Assembly: GCF_011682055.1 (NCBI RefSeq)
Contig: NZ_JAAQOM010000020.1
Span: 62,001 to 126,000, forward strand
Reading direction: 5' to 3'
Origin: Telluria antibiotica
GTDB lineage: Bacteria > Pseudomonadota > Gammaproteobacteria > Burkholderiales > Burkholderiaceae_D
Length of the DNA stretch: 64,000 bases
Shown here: positions 34,365 through 45,229 of the stretch, piece after piece
Position numbering within the stretch: the first letter of the stretch is position 1
Layout: each line of letters starts with the position of its first letter
Position numbers and translations under genes: made by a program
Notes under the pieces: model-generated
Database searches by the model: none
What the model saw: the letters and a program-made list of their open reading frames with translations, nothing else
What the model was told of the DNA's origin: nothing

Positions 34365-37300
34365 TTGGCTCCCTTCTTGTTGCGGTCCTGGGCCGCCGCC
34401 GCGGCCGCGGCGGCCGTCACGGCGGCCGAATTGTCCAGCTTCACGATGTGCGGTGCCTTCCACGGTCCCGTCACCTGCATGTGGTAAGTGAGCGCCTTCA
34501 TCACGGGCGCGCGCAGGAACAGCTGGGCGAGGAAACTGCCCAGGCCGATCACGGGATTCACGGCGAGGCCGTACACGAGCGAGCTGGTGCCGAGGTTGAA
34601 TTCCGGGATCACGACGACGTGCAGATTCGTCGATTCATTGGCGATGTCGGCCGTGCCGTCCATCAGCACCGTCGCCGCGACACCGTGCATCTTGAGATTG
34701 TCGGTGCGCACGACGCCGCGCGTGATCATCGCGTTCGCCGTGATGCCGTCGAACGCGAGGCCTTCCGAGAACACGTCGTGGAAGTCGAGCTTGAGCATGC
34801 GCGGCAGCATCTGCAGGCTCAGCACGCCCAGCAGTTTCGCGGCGCCCGGGTCCTGCTTGAGGAATTGGCCATCCTCGACGTTCATCTGGATCTGGCCCGA
34901 CAGGCTCGGGATGTCGAGCGAGTACGGCAGGCCGGCCCACGAAATGTCGCCGGACAGCAAACCTTTGCCGTGGCGCAGCGTCTCCGGGAAACCGAGGCGG
35001 TCGAGCAGGCGGCCGGCGTCGCTGATGTCGAGCGTGAAATTCAGCGCCGTGTTGCTCTTGCCGTCGCGCGTCAGCCAGCGGCCGTTCGCCTTCAGCTGGC
35101 CGTCCGGATTCGTCAGCGCCAGGCGCTCGATGCGCCACTCGCGCCCGGCCAGCGCCTGCGCGTTGCTGGCCACCAGTTCCAGGCGGCCGAACTGCTTGCC
35201 CGACAGCTCGAAGCGGTCGGCCACGATGTCGAGGCCGGGGATGCTGGCGGTGGCGCTCTTGTTCGATTCCAGCAAGTCCTTCACTTCGTTCGCGGACGAC
35301 TCGGGAATCACGAGCGACGCGAGGCGCGCCGTCACCTTGCCCAGGCCCTGGCCCGTCGGCGACTCGTTCCACGTGACGTAGCCGATGACCTGGCGCGAAT
35401 CGATGCTGGCCTGCCACGTATTGTTCTGGTGCGTGGCGCCGACGACGACGTCGCGCAGCGCCCGTTCGCCGATGACGAGCTCGCCGGCGCGCGCGCCGAT
35501 CGTGTCCGGCATGACGTACTGGGCCATGCCGCCGCCGTTCTCCGCCGACGCGGCCGGCGCGGCCTCGGCAGGCCCCGCGATATCGCCCGCCACCGCGAGC
35601 CAGCGGTCGACGTTCAGCGCCTTCATGTTCACGTTGATCATCATGCCGCTGTCGGGTTCCGGTGCCGGCACGTTGACGCCGATGCCGCCCCGCTTGACGA
35701 CCCACGGGCCGTGCGGCTGGCGCTCGCGCACGTATTTCGCGGCGGCGATATTGCCGAGGGTGATGCGGATGTCGTCGCGGCCGATGCCATCCGCTCCGGT
35801 CGGCTGGCCCGCCAGCACGAAGTGCAGCGACAGCGCCTCGGCAGCGGGCTTGTTCAGCGGCGCCGGCAGCTCGATGCCGAGGCCGGCAAGGTTCGAATCG
35901 AGGACGACCTGGCTCTGGCGGTCCTTGACGGTGACGGTGCCGGCGAAGCGCGCGCCGCCGGACAGCTTCGTGCCCAGCCGCTGCAGCGCCGGCAGCGAAC
36001 CCGTGTGACGCATGCCTTCGGCCGTCGCGCTGCCGGCCATGCGGATCTGGATGGAACCGTCGCGCTGGGTGCCGCCGGACAATTGCAGCGGACCGCCCAG
36101 GAAGCTCGCGCCCACGCCGTTCAGGTTCACGCCGTGTTCGGAAAATTCGATGCGGCCCAGCGCGGCTTCGATCGGCGGCAGTTCCGGGAACAGCACGACG
36201 TCGTTGTTCTGCAATTGCAGCGCGCCCTGGACCTTGGCGTCGTGCAGGCTCGCGAGCGGCAGGTGCAGCTTCAGGCCCAGCCTGGCGGGGCCGGTCGCGC
36301 GGGTGTCCTCGGTGAAGCGGCCGATCCAGTCGAGCACGGGGCTCGCCGCCACGTAGTGCAGGAAGTCGGGCAGCGGCGCGGCGGCCGTGCCGTCGATGTC
36401 GAGCATCATCTCGTGCACGCCCAGCTCGGGGATCACGGCGTGCACGTTGGCCAGCGCGATGCCCTGCGTGCGCGCCGTGTCGGCGTGGATGTCCATGCGC
36501 GCGCGGTCGAACACGATGGCACCATTGATCTCTTCCAGCAGCGGCCACAGCGGCGCCTTGCCGTCGGCCGCCTTGTGGCCGGGCGCGTACTCGAGCTTGC
36601 CATCCTCGATGCGGCCGCTGACGCGGAACTCGCCGCGGGCGCGCTGGGCGGCATTCTCGGCGCGGAACGGGAAATGGGCGAGGTCGCCGCGCAGGCGCAG
36701 GCGCGCGTCGTGCAGGATGCCGCCCTGCAGTGCGCCCGTCAGCCATTCGCGCAAGCCTTCCGGCGTCGCCAGCGGCAGCCAGCGGCCCACGCTGCCGATC
36801 TCGACGTTGTCCAGCGTGCCCGTGAAATCGGCCGTGCCCGGCCCATGCCCCGGCGTCAAAGGCAGCACGTGGCGGCCCGTCAGCGTGGCCTTCAGCGCGC
36901 CCTGCGCGAGGTTCAGGTTGTCGACGTCGACGGCCAGCTGGTCGCCGGCGAGGCGCGTCCAGCGCGCATGCAGCGCCAGCTGGTCGAACGGCATCTCCGG
37001 TTCGGCGAACCACGCGGGCAGCGCCAGCACGAGCTTGTCGGAATCGATGTCGACGCTGCCGCCGTGGTCGCTCGCGTCGATGCGGCCGGACAGGTTCGTA
37101 AAGCCCGGCAGCGCGGGACGCGCCGGCTGGGCCGGCTGGCCGTCCGCCGCGGCCTGCGCCGCGCGCGCCGCCAGCGGATTCATGCCGAGGTTCGCGACTT
37201 CCCCGCGCACGCGGTAGGCGGAGACATTCGGGAAGCGGCCCTGCCATTCGATGACGGCGTCGTCGATGCGGCCGTGCGGCGCCAGTTCCGTCAGCAGCTG

Positions 37301-38584
37301 GCGCTGCAGGGGTGCGATGGGCAGTTGCACGGCGAGCGCGGCCAGCGCGCCGACGTCCAGCTGGCGGGCGCGCACTTCGAAGCGCTCGGGCTGCGTGCGG
37401 CTGGCCGGATGCCACGATTCCGTCAGCGTGGCCGGCGGCAGCACCGTGCCGCCTTCCATGACGACGGCGAAATTTTCCAGGCCGATCGCGTGACCGAGCG
37501 CGCCGAACGTCGGCTTGCCGTCGTCCACGTTCGGCGCGATGGTTTCCGACGCCGACAGCCGGCCCGACACGCGCGCCAGCGCGAGCGGCGGCACGTCCGG
37601 TCCGAGGCGGGCGCTGACGCCGGCCAGCGCCAGGTCGGCCGTGAAGCCGGCCAGGCGCGCGTGGTCGACGTCGAGCCAGGCACGCACGGAGCCGCGGCCC
37701 TGCTGCAGCGCGAACGGATAATCGACATACGGTTTCCAGGCCGCGAGGTCGGTGTTGCGCAGGTCGGCATAGACCTGGCCCTTCCAGCGCCGCGCGTCGG
37801 ACGGCTTGGCGCCGAACGGGGGATGGGTGAAGCGGGCACGCAGGTCGAGCGGGTCGCCGGTACCCTGCGGCGGCGCGGCCTTCAGCGCGAAGCGGTGCGT
37901 CGTCCAGCGGTTCTGCAGCACGAGCGTCACGTCCGACAGCGCCAGCGTGGGTGCGCCGCGCCGCTCGTCGGTCCAGGTCAGGCGGCCTTCGCGGATGACG
38001 ATCTCGTGCTGGCGCAGCAACCAGTCGGCGCCGCCGCCCTCTTCCTTCTTGTTCGGATCGATGCGCACGCCGGCGACGAAGATGACGCCGTCGGCGCCGC
38101 GGCGCACGTCCAGTTCGGGCCGGTTGATTTCCAGCGCCTCGAAGCGGGGCTCGGCCGCCACCACCGACCACCACGACAAGGTGGCCGACACGGACGGCAG
38201 CGCCAGCAACTGGCGCCCGGCGCGGTCGTGCAGGCGCAGGTCGCCGAGGTACAGGTTCGGATGCAGGCCGCGCCACGACGCGTACACGCGGGCGATGGTC
38301 ACCTGGTTGCCCAGCGCGCGGCTGGCGGCCCGTTCGATGTCCGGCTTGTAGATGTCGATGTTCGGCAGGACGGCGTAGCGCAGCACGAGGAACAGCGCCA
38401 TGAACGCGAAGTACACGAGCAGCACGGCCTTGATCGTGAAGCCGAGCACGTGGTGCGACGCCAGGTTGGCATAGCGGTAGCAGGCGCGCGCACGGGCCCA
38501 GCGCACCGCCAGCGGCAGCGCCTGCGGGTGCGCCTGTTCGTGCGCGTCGTGTTCGCGCTGCGCCTGCGGTTCCGGGTTGTGCAT
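34361..38584 (-). CDS. yhdP: YhdP-family AsmA-like envelope protein, 1407 aa
   Basis: A large inner-membrane-anchored protein of the AsmA-like group that bridges the envelope and is implicated in phospholipid transport to the outer membrane. One transmembrane helix lies at about residues 50-70 (FTIKAVLLVYFAFMALFLVL). The DUF3971/TIGR02099 periplasmic beta-rich body follows, with many short repeats such as GRLTWTDERRGAPTLALSDV, and the AsmA-like C-terminal part has GLLSGDISWAGLPYSLDIPSLSG. The length is normal (about 1270-1400). The ATG at 38584 is preferred to a TTG four codons earlier. It is divergent from glnE and coupled to the nitrilase. Confidence 0.93.
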
Positions 38585-38798
38585 CAAAATGCTCAAAAGC
38601 TCGCCGTCAAATCTGCCCCGGCCGCCCCGCGCTGACCGCGCCGGTGTACCGAAGCCTTGTATGTAATCGTCAATAAGAGAGCGCTTGCAACATCCGCGGC
38701 GTCTACCTTACCATCACGCTGACCCAGGGCAGCATGGCGGGCAATTTTACCGCATAGCAAGCGTCCCGGAACGCACAAACTCGTCTGGAATCCGCCCC

Positions 38799-41546
38799 AT
38801 GCTCCAAGCTTCCCCCTCCCTGGCGCACCTGTCGCGCTTTTACCAGCGGTGGCTCGGTGCCGACCCTGCCCGCGCCGGGCGCGTCGCTACCCTGGCCGCA
38901 TTATCGCTGGCCTCCCTCGATTTCGGCGCAGCGCTGAAGTCCGAGGCCGCGCTAGGGCCGGCCGGCGCGTTGCTGCCGACGGCAAGAGCCATGCGCCGGC
39001 TGCGCAACCTCCTGATCTGCACCATCATCCGCCGCGACCTCGACGGCCAGGCCGACCTCGACGAAGTCGTGACGGCGATGAGCCGCTTCGCCGATTTCGC
39101 CGTCCAGACCCACCTGACCGAGCTGATGACCGAGATGACGGCACTGCACGGCGAGCCCATCGGTGCCGACTCGGGCCGGCCCCAGCAGATGATGGTGCTG
39201 GCGATGGGCAAGCACGGCGGCGGCGAGCTGAACGTCTCGTCCGACATCGATCTCATCTTCGTCTACCCGGAAGATGGCGACACGCGCGCGGGTGCCGGCC
39301 AGAAATCGCTGTCGAACCACGAATTCTTCGTGCGCCTGGGCCGCAAGCTGATCGCCGCGCTGTCCGAAGTGACGGAAGACGGTTTCACGTTCCGCGTCGA
39401 CATGGCGCTGCGGCCGAACGGCAAGTCGGGCCCGCTCGTGGCGAGCCTGAACATGGTCGAGGACTACCTGATCGTGCAAGGCCGCGAGTGGGAGCGGTAT
39501 GCATGGGTCAAGGCGCGTGCCGTCACGGGCAATCCGGCCGACATCGCCGCCCTCGACGCCATCGTGCGCCCGTTCGTGTTCCGGCGCTACCTCGACTTCG
39601 GCGTGATCGACGCCATCCGCACCATGCACGCGCAGATCCGTGCCGAAGTCAACCGCCAGGAGCGCCTGCATCCGGAGCGCAACCAGAACGTCAAGCTGGG
39701 CCGTGGCGGCATCCGCGAGATCGAGTTCCTGGCGCAAGTGTTCCAGCTGATCCGCGGCGGGCGCGACCCGGCGCTGCGCGAGCGTTCCACGCGCAAGACC
39801 TTGCGCCTGCTGGCCGAGCGCGAGCTGCTGGCCGACGACACCGTCGAGCAATTGCTCGAAGCGTATGAATTCCTGCGCAACCTGGAGCACCGGCTGCAAT
39901 ACCTGGAAGACGCCCAGACCCACACGATGCCCGTCGCGCCGGAAGACAGGCTGACCGTCGCCCGGATGATGGGCATGGCCGACGAGGCCGCCCTGCTGGC
40001 CCGCCTGGACGCGTGGCGCGCGTTCGTCGCCGCCCAATTCGACGCGATCTTCGCCGACAAGGCGGCCGGCGCCGAGCCCGTCGATCCGGACGCGCTGCTC
40101 ACCGACCCGGACAACCGCGACGCCATCGCCGACCGCCTGGCAAGCCTCGGCTTCGACGACCCGCAGGCGGCCGCGACCCGCCTTGTCGCGACGTGGCAGG
40201 CGCCCCGGCTGCAGACCTTGCCGGAAGCGAGCCGGCACCGCCTCGTCGCCCTCGTCAACACGGCGCTGACGCAGATCCCGGACGTTGTCACGCAAGCCGG
40301 CCTCGGCAGCCACGCGGCCACCTTGGGCCGCCTGCTCGATTTCTTTGAAGCGATCGCGCGGCGCTCCGCCTACCTGTCGCTGCTGACCGAATACCCGCAC
40401 ACGCTGGAGCGGGTGCTCCGGATGATCAACGCGTCCGGCTGGGCCGCGACGTTCCTCACCCAGCACCCGATCCTGCTGGACGAATTGCTGGACGATCGCG
40501 GCAACGCGGCCGAGGACCTGCCCGCGCTGGCCGCCAGCCTGGCGGCCCAACTCGACGCGGCCGCGGGCGACACGGAACGCCAGCTCGACATCCTGCGCGA
40601 AGCCCACCACGCGCAGATGTTCCGCCTGCTCGCGCTGGACCTCGCAGGCGAGTTGTCCGTCGAGCGCCTGGCCGACCACCTGTCCGCGCTGGCCGACCTG
40701 GTCGTGTGCGAAGTCGTGCGCCGCGCCTGGCGCACCATCGCGTCGCGCCACCGCGAGGTGCCGCAGTTCGCCGTCATCGCGTACGGCAAGCTGGGCGGCA
40801 AGGAACTGGGCTATGTGTCCGACCTGGACGTGATCTTCCTGTTCGACGACGAGGACGACATGGCGGCCTCGAACTACGCCAAGCTGGCGCAGCGCTTCAT
40901 CACGTGGATGACGACGCATACGCCGGCCGGCATCCTGTTCGACATCGACACGGCGCTGCGGCCGGACGGCGCCTCGGGCATGCTCGTGTCGTCCGTGGCC
41001 GCGTTCGAACGCTACCAGCAATCGTCCGCCTGGCTGTGGGAACACCAGGCCCTCACCCGTGCGCGCTTCTGCGCGGGCGACGCCGGCATCGGCGCGCGCT
41101 TCGAGGCGATCCGCGAACAGGTGCTGCGCCAGGACCGGTCCGGCCGCGAGGCCGAGCTGCGCATTGAAGTCGTCAAGATGCGCCAGCGCATGCGCGATGC
41201 GCACCCGCCGCGCGACGAGCGCTTCGACCTGAAGCACGACGAAGGCGGCATGATCGACATCGAATTCATCGTGCAATACCTGGTACTGCGCCATGCGTGC
41301 GCGTATCCGCAGCTGACGGCCAACGTCGGCAACATCGCCCTGCTGAAGCTGTGCGGCACGCTGGACCTCATCGACGCCGGCCTGGCCGACGACGTCGCCG
41401 CCGCGTACCGCGCGTTGCGCCGCCTGCAGCACCAGGTCCGGCTGCAGGGCCATGAGAACACGCGTGTCGACCGGCACCTGGTCGACGGCCATCCGGACAG
41501 GGTGGTCGCGCTGTGGCGGCTCTGCTTCGGCCCCGCGGCCGGCTGA
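38799..41546 (+). CDS. glnE: Bifunctional glutamine synthetase adenylyltransferase/deadenylyltransferase, 915 aa
   Basis: Adjusts glutamine synthetase activity by adding or removing AMP, under control of PII. Two nucleotidyltransferase domains are visible: the N-terminal deadenylylase with MGKHGGGELNVSSDIDLIF (about 136-154) and the C-terminal adenylylase with YGKLGGKELGYVSDLDVIF (about 662-680), separated by helical linkers. KLGRGGIREIEFLAQVFQ and DEGGMIDIEFIVQYLVL are the matching family segments after each domain. The start with GGAA eight bases before the ATG removes 38 noncoding-looking codons. ntrC near the right end of the window belongs to the same nitrogen-control network. Confidence 0.95.
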   Translation: MLQASPSLAHLSRFYQRWLGADPARAGRVATLAALSLASLDFGAALKSEAALGPAGALLPTARAMRRLRNLLICTIIRRDLDGQADLDEVVTAMSRFADFAVQTHLTELMTEMTALHGEPIGADSGRPQQMMVLAMGKHGGGELNVSSDIDLIFVYPEDGDTRAGAGQKSLSNHEFFVRLGRKLIAALSEVTEDGFTFRVDMALRPNGKSGPLVASLNMVEDYLIVQGREWERYAWVKARAVTGNPADIAALDAIVRPFVFRRYLDFGVIDAIRTMHAQIRAEVNRQERLHPERNQNVKLGRGGIREIEFLAQVFQLIRGGRDPALRERSTRKTLRLLAERELLADDTVEQLLEAYEFLRNLEHRLQYLEDAQTHTMPVAPEDRLTVARMMGMADEAALLARLDAWRAFVAAQFDAIFADKAAGAEPVDPDALLTDPDNRDAIADRLASLGFDDPQAAATRLVATWQAPRLQTLPEASRHRLVALVNTALTQIPDVVTQAGLGSHAATLGRLLDFFEAIARRSAYLSLLTEYPHTLERVLRMINASGWAATFLTQHPILLDELLDDRGNAAEDLPALAASLAAQLDAAAGDTERQLDILREAHHAQMFRLLALDLAGELSVERLADHLSALADLVVCEVVRRAWRTIASRHREVPQFAVIAYGKLGGKELGYVSDLDVIFLFDDEDDMAASNYAKLAQRFITWMTTHTPAGILFDIDTALRPDGASGMLVSSVAAFERYQQSSAWLWEHQALTRARFCAGDAGIGARFEAIREQVLRQDRSGREAELRIEVVKMRQRMRDAHPPRDERFDLKHDEGGMIDIEFIVQYLVLRHACAYPQLTANVGNIALLKLCGTLDLIDAGLADDVAAAYRALRRLQHQVRLQGHENTRVDRHLVDGHPDRVVALWRLCFGPAAG

Positions 41547-41587
41547 CGACCGCATTCCTTCTTTTCCCCGTTGCCGGCGGCATCGCC

Positions 41588-41685
41588 CGTTGCCGGTTGC
41601 CGGTTGCCGGTTGCCGGTTGCCGGTTGCCGGTTGCCGGTTGCCGGTTGCCGGTTGCCGGTTGCCGGTTGCCGGTTGCCGGTTGCG
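41588..41685. repeat. Heptamer microsatellite, 14 copies of GTTGCCG
   Basis: Uninterrupted seven-base repeats from 41589 (marker GTTGC every seven bases to 41680), beginning 42 bases after the glnE stop. The period is not a multiple of three, so it is not coding. Such arrays mutate by slippage. Confidence 0.95.
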
Positions 41686-42009
41686 CAGGATCATCCGTCG
41701 GCCGCGCTGCGAACGGCATTCGCTTTTGCGAATTTACAACAGACTGCCAATATCATGACATCGGCTGATTGTTACATATATTTTACCTTTAAAGACCCCG
41801 GAAATACACGCTTGGTGTTGCTCGAGGGCCAATTACAAGTTGATCGAAGTCAAATTCTGTGCAATATCACGCATATTCGATGGAAATTCTTCTACATTAC
41901 CGACGAAAATTCGACAATACGATAAGCACAACTGTCAATCATTGGCTGCTCTCCGCGCAAGGAGGAGAATTCCCAGGGTGACAAGCCGGGATACACATCG
42001 TTACACGTG

Positions 42010-42039
42010 TTGACACCAAGCCATGTCGAATGATTTTAT
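42010..42039 (+). promoter_or_regulatory. Promoter candidate for TonB receptor 3
   Basis: TTGACA (42010-42015), 18-base spacer, TTTTAT (42034-42039, weak -10). Preceded by GTTACACGTGTTGAC, a partly palindromic stretch. Confidence 0.4.
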
Positions 42040-42168
42040 TGGCATCTTGGAAAAACGTATGCATCGTGCAAGTGCAACCCGCGTCGACCAAAACCCCGTC
42101 GCTCGGCGACGCCAACGACGGTGCTGTGATCCAGCCTGCCGTTTTTAAACCCTGGGAGTTTTAAAAAA

Positions 42169-45075
42169 ATGAGAGAGAAAAACCTGGCCCGTTCGATCCG
42201 GATGATCTGCCTTGGCGGTGTCGCCCTTGCGGTACAAGGCGCGTACGCACAGGACACGCAGCCTGCACCGATGCAGCGCGTCGAGATCACCGGTTCGCGC
42301 ATCGCCTCGCCGAACGCGGAATCGCCGTCGCCGCTGCAAGTGCTGACCGCAAAGGACATCGCCGCCTCGGGTGCCAACAACCTGCAAGACCTGCTGCTGC
42401 AAAACCCGACCCTCGGTACGCCGACCTACAGCCGCACGAACACGGCATTCCTGACGTCCGGCGCGGGCGTGGCCACCGTCGACCTGCGTAACCTGGGCAC
42501 CTCGCGTACCCTCGTGCTGGTCAACGGCCGCCGCTTCGTGTCCGGCGTGCCGGGCAGCGCCGCGGTCGACCTGAACGCGATCCCGACCGACTTCGTCGAA
42601 CGCGTCGAACTGCTGACGGGCGGCGCTTCGGCAGCCTACGGCTCGGACGCCGTGGCGGGTGTGGTCAACATCATCACCAAGCGCAACTTCGACGGCCTGC
42701 TGATCGACGCCCAGGGCGGCGAGAGCTCGAAGGGCGACAGCGAGAAGCGCAAGCTGTCGATCACCTACGGCAGCAGCAACGACAACGGCTTCCTGATGGG
42801 CCACATCGGCTTCACGCGCGATGGCCAGGTGTGGTCGCGCAACCGCGCCGCATCGGCAGTCGACCAATCGTCGCTGATGACGCTCGAAGACGAACCGAAT
42901 CCGGCCAACGCGTTCGTTGCCGAGCGCCCGACCTACTCCAGCTATGTGCCGCAGGGCCGCTTCAGCTACGTCGGTGCCGACGGCAAGTCGCATGTCTACA
43001 CCTACGATGCGAACGGCAATCCGATCCCGTTCGTCTCCTCGGTGTCCGGCTTCAACCGTTCGTACTACCGCTCGATCGCCGTACCGGTCGACCGCTTCGT
43101 GCTGGCCCTGAGCGGCGAGCGCAAGATCGACGAACACAACAGCGCCTTCGTGGAAGGCACCTATGTATCTACCCGTTCTGGCAGCACGATCGAGCCGTTC
43201 GCGCTGAGTTCGTCCGACATCTTCAAGACGAACGGCCAGGTGCCGGGCGGTACGATGGTCAACGGCCAGCTGGTGAAGAACCCGCTGGTACCGCAATACC
43301 TGTGGGACCGCATGACCGACACCGACGGCGACGGCATTCCCGACTTCTCGTTCCGCCGCCGCCTGAAGGAAGTCGGCACGCGCAGCAATAGCGTCGACCG
43401 CGACACCTTCCGCCTGGCCACGGGCGTGAAAGGCGACTTCCAGCTGTGGAAGAACTGGAACTACGAAGCCTACGTCGCGTACGGCCAGACCAAGGAAGCC
43501 CAGCAGTCGACCGGCCAGGTGAACGTCCTGAATTTCCGCAACGCCCTGACCGCCGTGCCCGACGCGAACGGCAAGCCGGTCTGCGTGGACGCCAACGCCG
43601 TCGCGCAGGGTTGCGTGCCGATCAACATCTTCGGCTTCAACTCGATCAGCAAGGAAGCGCTGGCGTACGTGAACGCGCCGGGCTCGCTGACGACCCGCAC
43701 CACGCAGAAGCTGGCCGGCGGCCATATCGACGGCGAAATCTTCGACCTGCCGGCAGGCCCGCTGGGCATCGCGGCCGGTGTCGAGTTCCGCAAGGAATAC
43801 TCGGAATCGACGCCTGACGCGCTGACCCAGTCCGGCCTGAATGCCGGCAACGCGACCCCGCCGACGCAGGGCGACTTCAGCGTGCGCGAAGCCTTCGTCG
43901 AAGCTCACATTCCGGTCCTGAAGGATCTGCCGTTCATCAAGGAACTGAGCCTGCCGATCGCTTTCCGCCACGGCGATTACTCGTCGGTGGGCAGCACGAA
44001 CAGCTGGAACGCCGGCTTCGAATGGACGGTCATCAACGACGTCAAACTGCGCGGCACCCGCTCGCTGTCGACCCGCGCACCGGACATCAACGAGCTGTAC
44101 CAGGCACCGAGCCAGGACTTCCCGACCGGCATCACCGATCCGTGCCTTGGCGTGACCGCCACGTCGCCGGGCACGATCGCCGACCGCTGCCGTGCCGATC
44201 CGGGCGTGGCCGCGAACATTGCCGCCAACGGCAGCTTCAAGACGACCTTGGCTGATAAACAAAGCATCAGCGGCTACAACCGCGGCAACCCGAACCTGCA
44301 TGCGGAAAAAGGCCGTTCGACCACCGTCGGCGTGGTCTGGACCCCGCGTTCGATCGAGATGCTGAAGCGCTTCACCTTCACGGCTGACTACTTCAACATC
44401 AAGATCGCCGACGCGATCGTGTCGACCCCGCGCCAATACGCACTGAAAACCTGCTACGACGGCACGAACCCGGCCATGTGCCAGTTCATCACGCGCTGGC
44501 CGACCGCCAACGGCGGCAGCAGCGCCGGCGCGCTGCGCTACATCGACACGGCCGTGTCGAACAGCGGCGGCAGGGCCACGGCGGGCCTCGACCTGACGGC
44601 GGCCTGGAACGACCGCGTCGGCCCCGGCACCCTGTCGACCCGCCTTGCGTACACGTACGTGAAGACCGGCTACGACGTCCCGCTGCCGGGCGCGGCCCGC
44701 GATCCGTTCGCGGGTGAAATCGGCGCCGCCAAGAACAAGGCGAACCTGAACGTCGGCTACCGCTGGAAGGACCTGAACATCACCACGACGTTCGACTACA
44801 TCGGCCGTTCGTCGCTGGACGACCAGTTCCTGGCAGATTTCGAACTCCCGCCGAATTCGTTGCAGGTGGGTTCGCGCACCTACACGAACATGCAGGTGTC
44901 GTACCAGCTGATGAAGAAGACCGAGCTGTACTTCGGCCTCGACAACGCGTTCGACGTCAAGGCGCCGCCGATCATCTCCGGCCTGCCGGGCGACGTGACC
45001 GGCACCGAGACCGATGGCGGCACCTACGACCCGATCGGCCGCCGCTGGTACGCAGGTATCCGCGTCAAGCTCTGA
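42169..45075 (+). CDS. TonB-dependent receptor 3, 968 aa
   Basis: Outer-membrane receptor. Signal peptide MREKNLARSIRMICLGGVAL ends at GAYA-QD; GGGAG lies ten bases before the ATG. The plug has RVEITGSRIASPNAESPSPL, VDLRNLGTSRTLVLVNGRRFVSG and LLTGGASAAYGSDAVAGVVNIITK. This belongs to a different subgroup from receptors 1 and 2 (GRRFVSG-VPGSAAVDLNAIP variant, common among receptors for aromatic or peptide-like substrates). The barrel has paired cysteines (DPCLGV...DRCRADPG, LKTCYDGTNPAMCQF) and ends GIRVKL, a non-aromatic last residue. It is followed by a good terminator and then map, and the halogenase lies about 1 kb on. Confidence 0.92.
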   Translation: MREKNLARSIRMICLGGVALAVQGAYAQDTQPAPMQRVEITGSRIASPNAESPSPLQVLTAKDIAASGANNLQDLLLQNPTLGTPTYSRTNTAFLTSGAGVATVDLRNLGTSRTLVLVNGRRFVSGVPGSAAVDLNAIPTDFVERVELLTGGASAAYGSDAVAGVVNIITKRNFDGLLIDAQGGESSKGDSEKRKLSITYGSSNDNGFLMGHIGFTRDGQVWSRNRAASAVDQSSLMTLEDEPNPANAFVAERPTYSSYVPQGRFSYVGADGKSHVYTYDANGNPIPFVSSVSGFNRSYYRSIAVPVDRFVLALSGERKIDEHNSAFVEGTYVSTRSGSTIEPFALSSSDIFKTNGQVPGGTMVNGQLVKNPLVPQYLWDRMTDTDGDGIPDFSFRRRLKEVGTRSNSVDRDTFRLATGVKGDFQLWKNWNYEAYVAYGQTKEAQQSTGQVNVLNFRNALTAVPDANGKPVCVDANAVAQGCVPINIFGFNSISKEALAYVNAPGSLTTRTTQKLAGGHIDGEIFDLPAGPLGIAAGVEFRKEYSESTPDALTQSGLNAGNATPPTQGDFSVREAFVEAHIPVLKDLPFIKELSLPIAFRHGDYSSVGSTNSWNAGFEWTVINDVKLRGTRSLSTRAPDINELYQAPSQDFPTGITDPCLGVTATSPGTIADRCRADPGVAANIAANGSFKTTLADKQSISGYNRGNPNLHAEKGRSTTVGVVWTPRSIEMLKRFTFTADYFNIKIADAIVSTPRQYALKTCYDGTNPAMCQFITRWPTANGGSSAGALRYIDTAVSNSGGRATAGLDLTAAWNDRVGPGTLSTRLAYTYVKTGYDVPLPGAARDPFAGEIGAAKNKANLNVGYRWKDLNITTTFDYIGRSSLDDQFLADFELPPNSLQVGSRTYTNMQVSYQLMKKTELYFGLDNAFDVKAPPIISGLPGDVTGTETDGGTYDPIGRRWYAGIRVKL

Positions 45076-45114
45076 TCGACGCCTCTCTGGCACGTCCGCG
45101 TGCCGGAAGCGCCG

Positions 45115-45144
45115 AAACGCCCGCCCTGCGCGGGCGTTTTTTTT
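45115..45144 (+). terminator. Receptor 3 terminator
   Basis: ACGCCCG/CGGGCGT stem followed by an eight-T run, 40 bases after the receptor stop. Confidence 0.85.
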
Positions 45145-45229
45145 GCCGCACACACCGCCGGCCGCTTGGCGGTATCATGCGGCATCGGCCGGCCCGGCAA
45201 TACGGTGGCGCGGCCCAACGAAAGTGAAC

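Larger units (their letters stand above)
41547..42168. other. Intergenic region glnE - TonB receptor 3
   Basis: Contains the heptamer microsatellite (41588-41685), then an AT-rich stretch with a promoter candidate at 42010-42039 and a leader of about 120 bases. No gene is supported. Confidence 0.6.

Noticed and set aside
41571..41768. Repeat peptide frames over the GTTGCCG array
   Set aside because: Frames arise from the seven-base repeat reading in all phases and lack start context.
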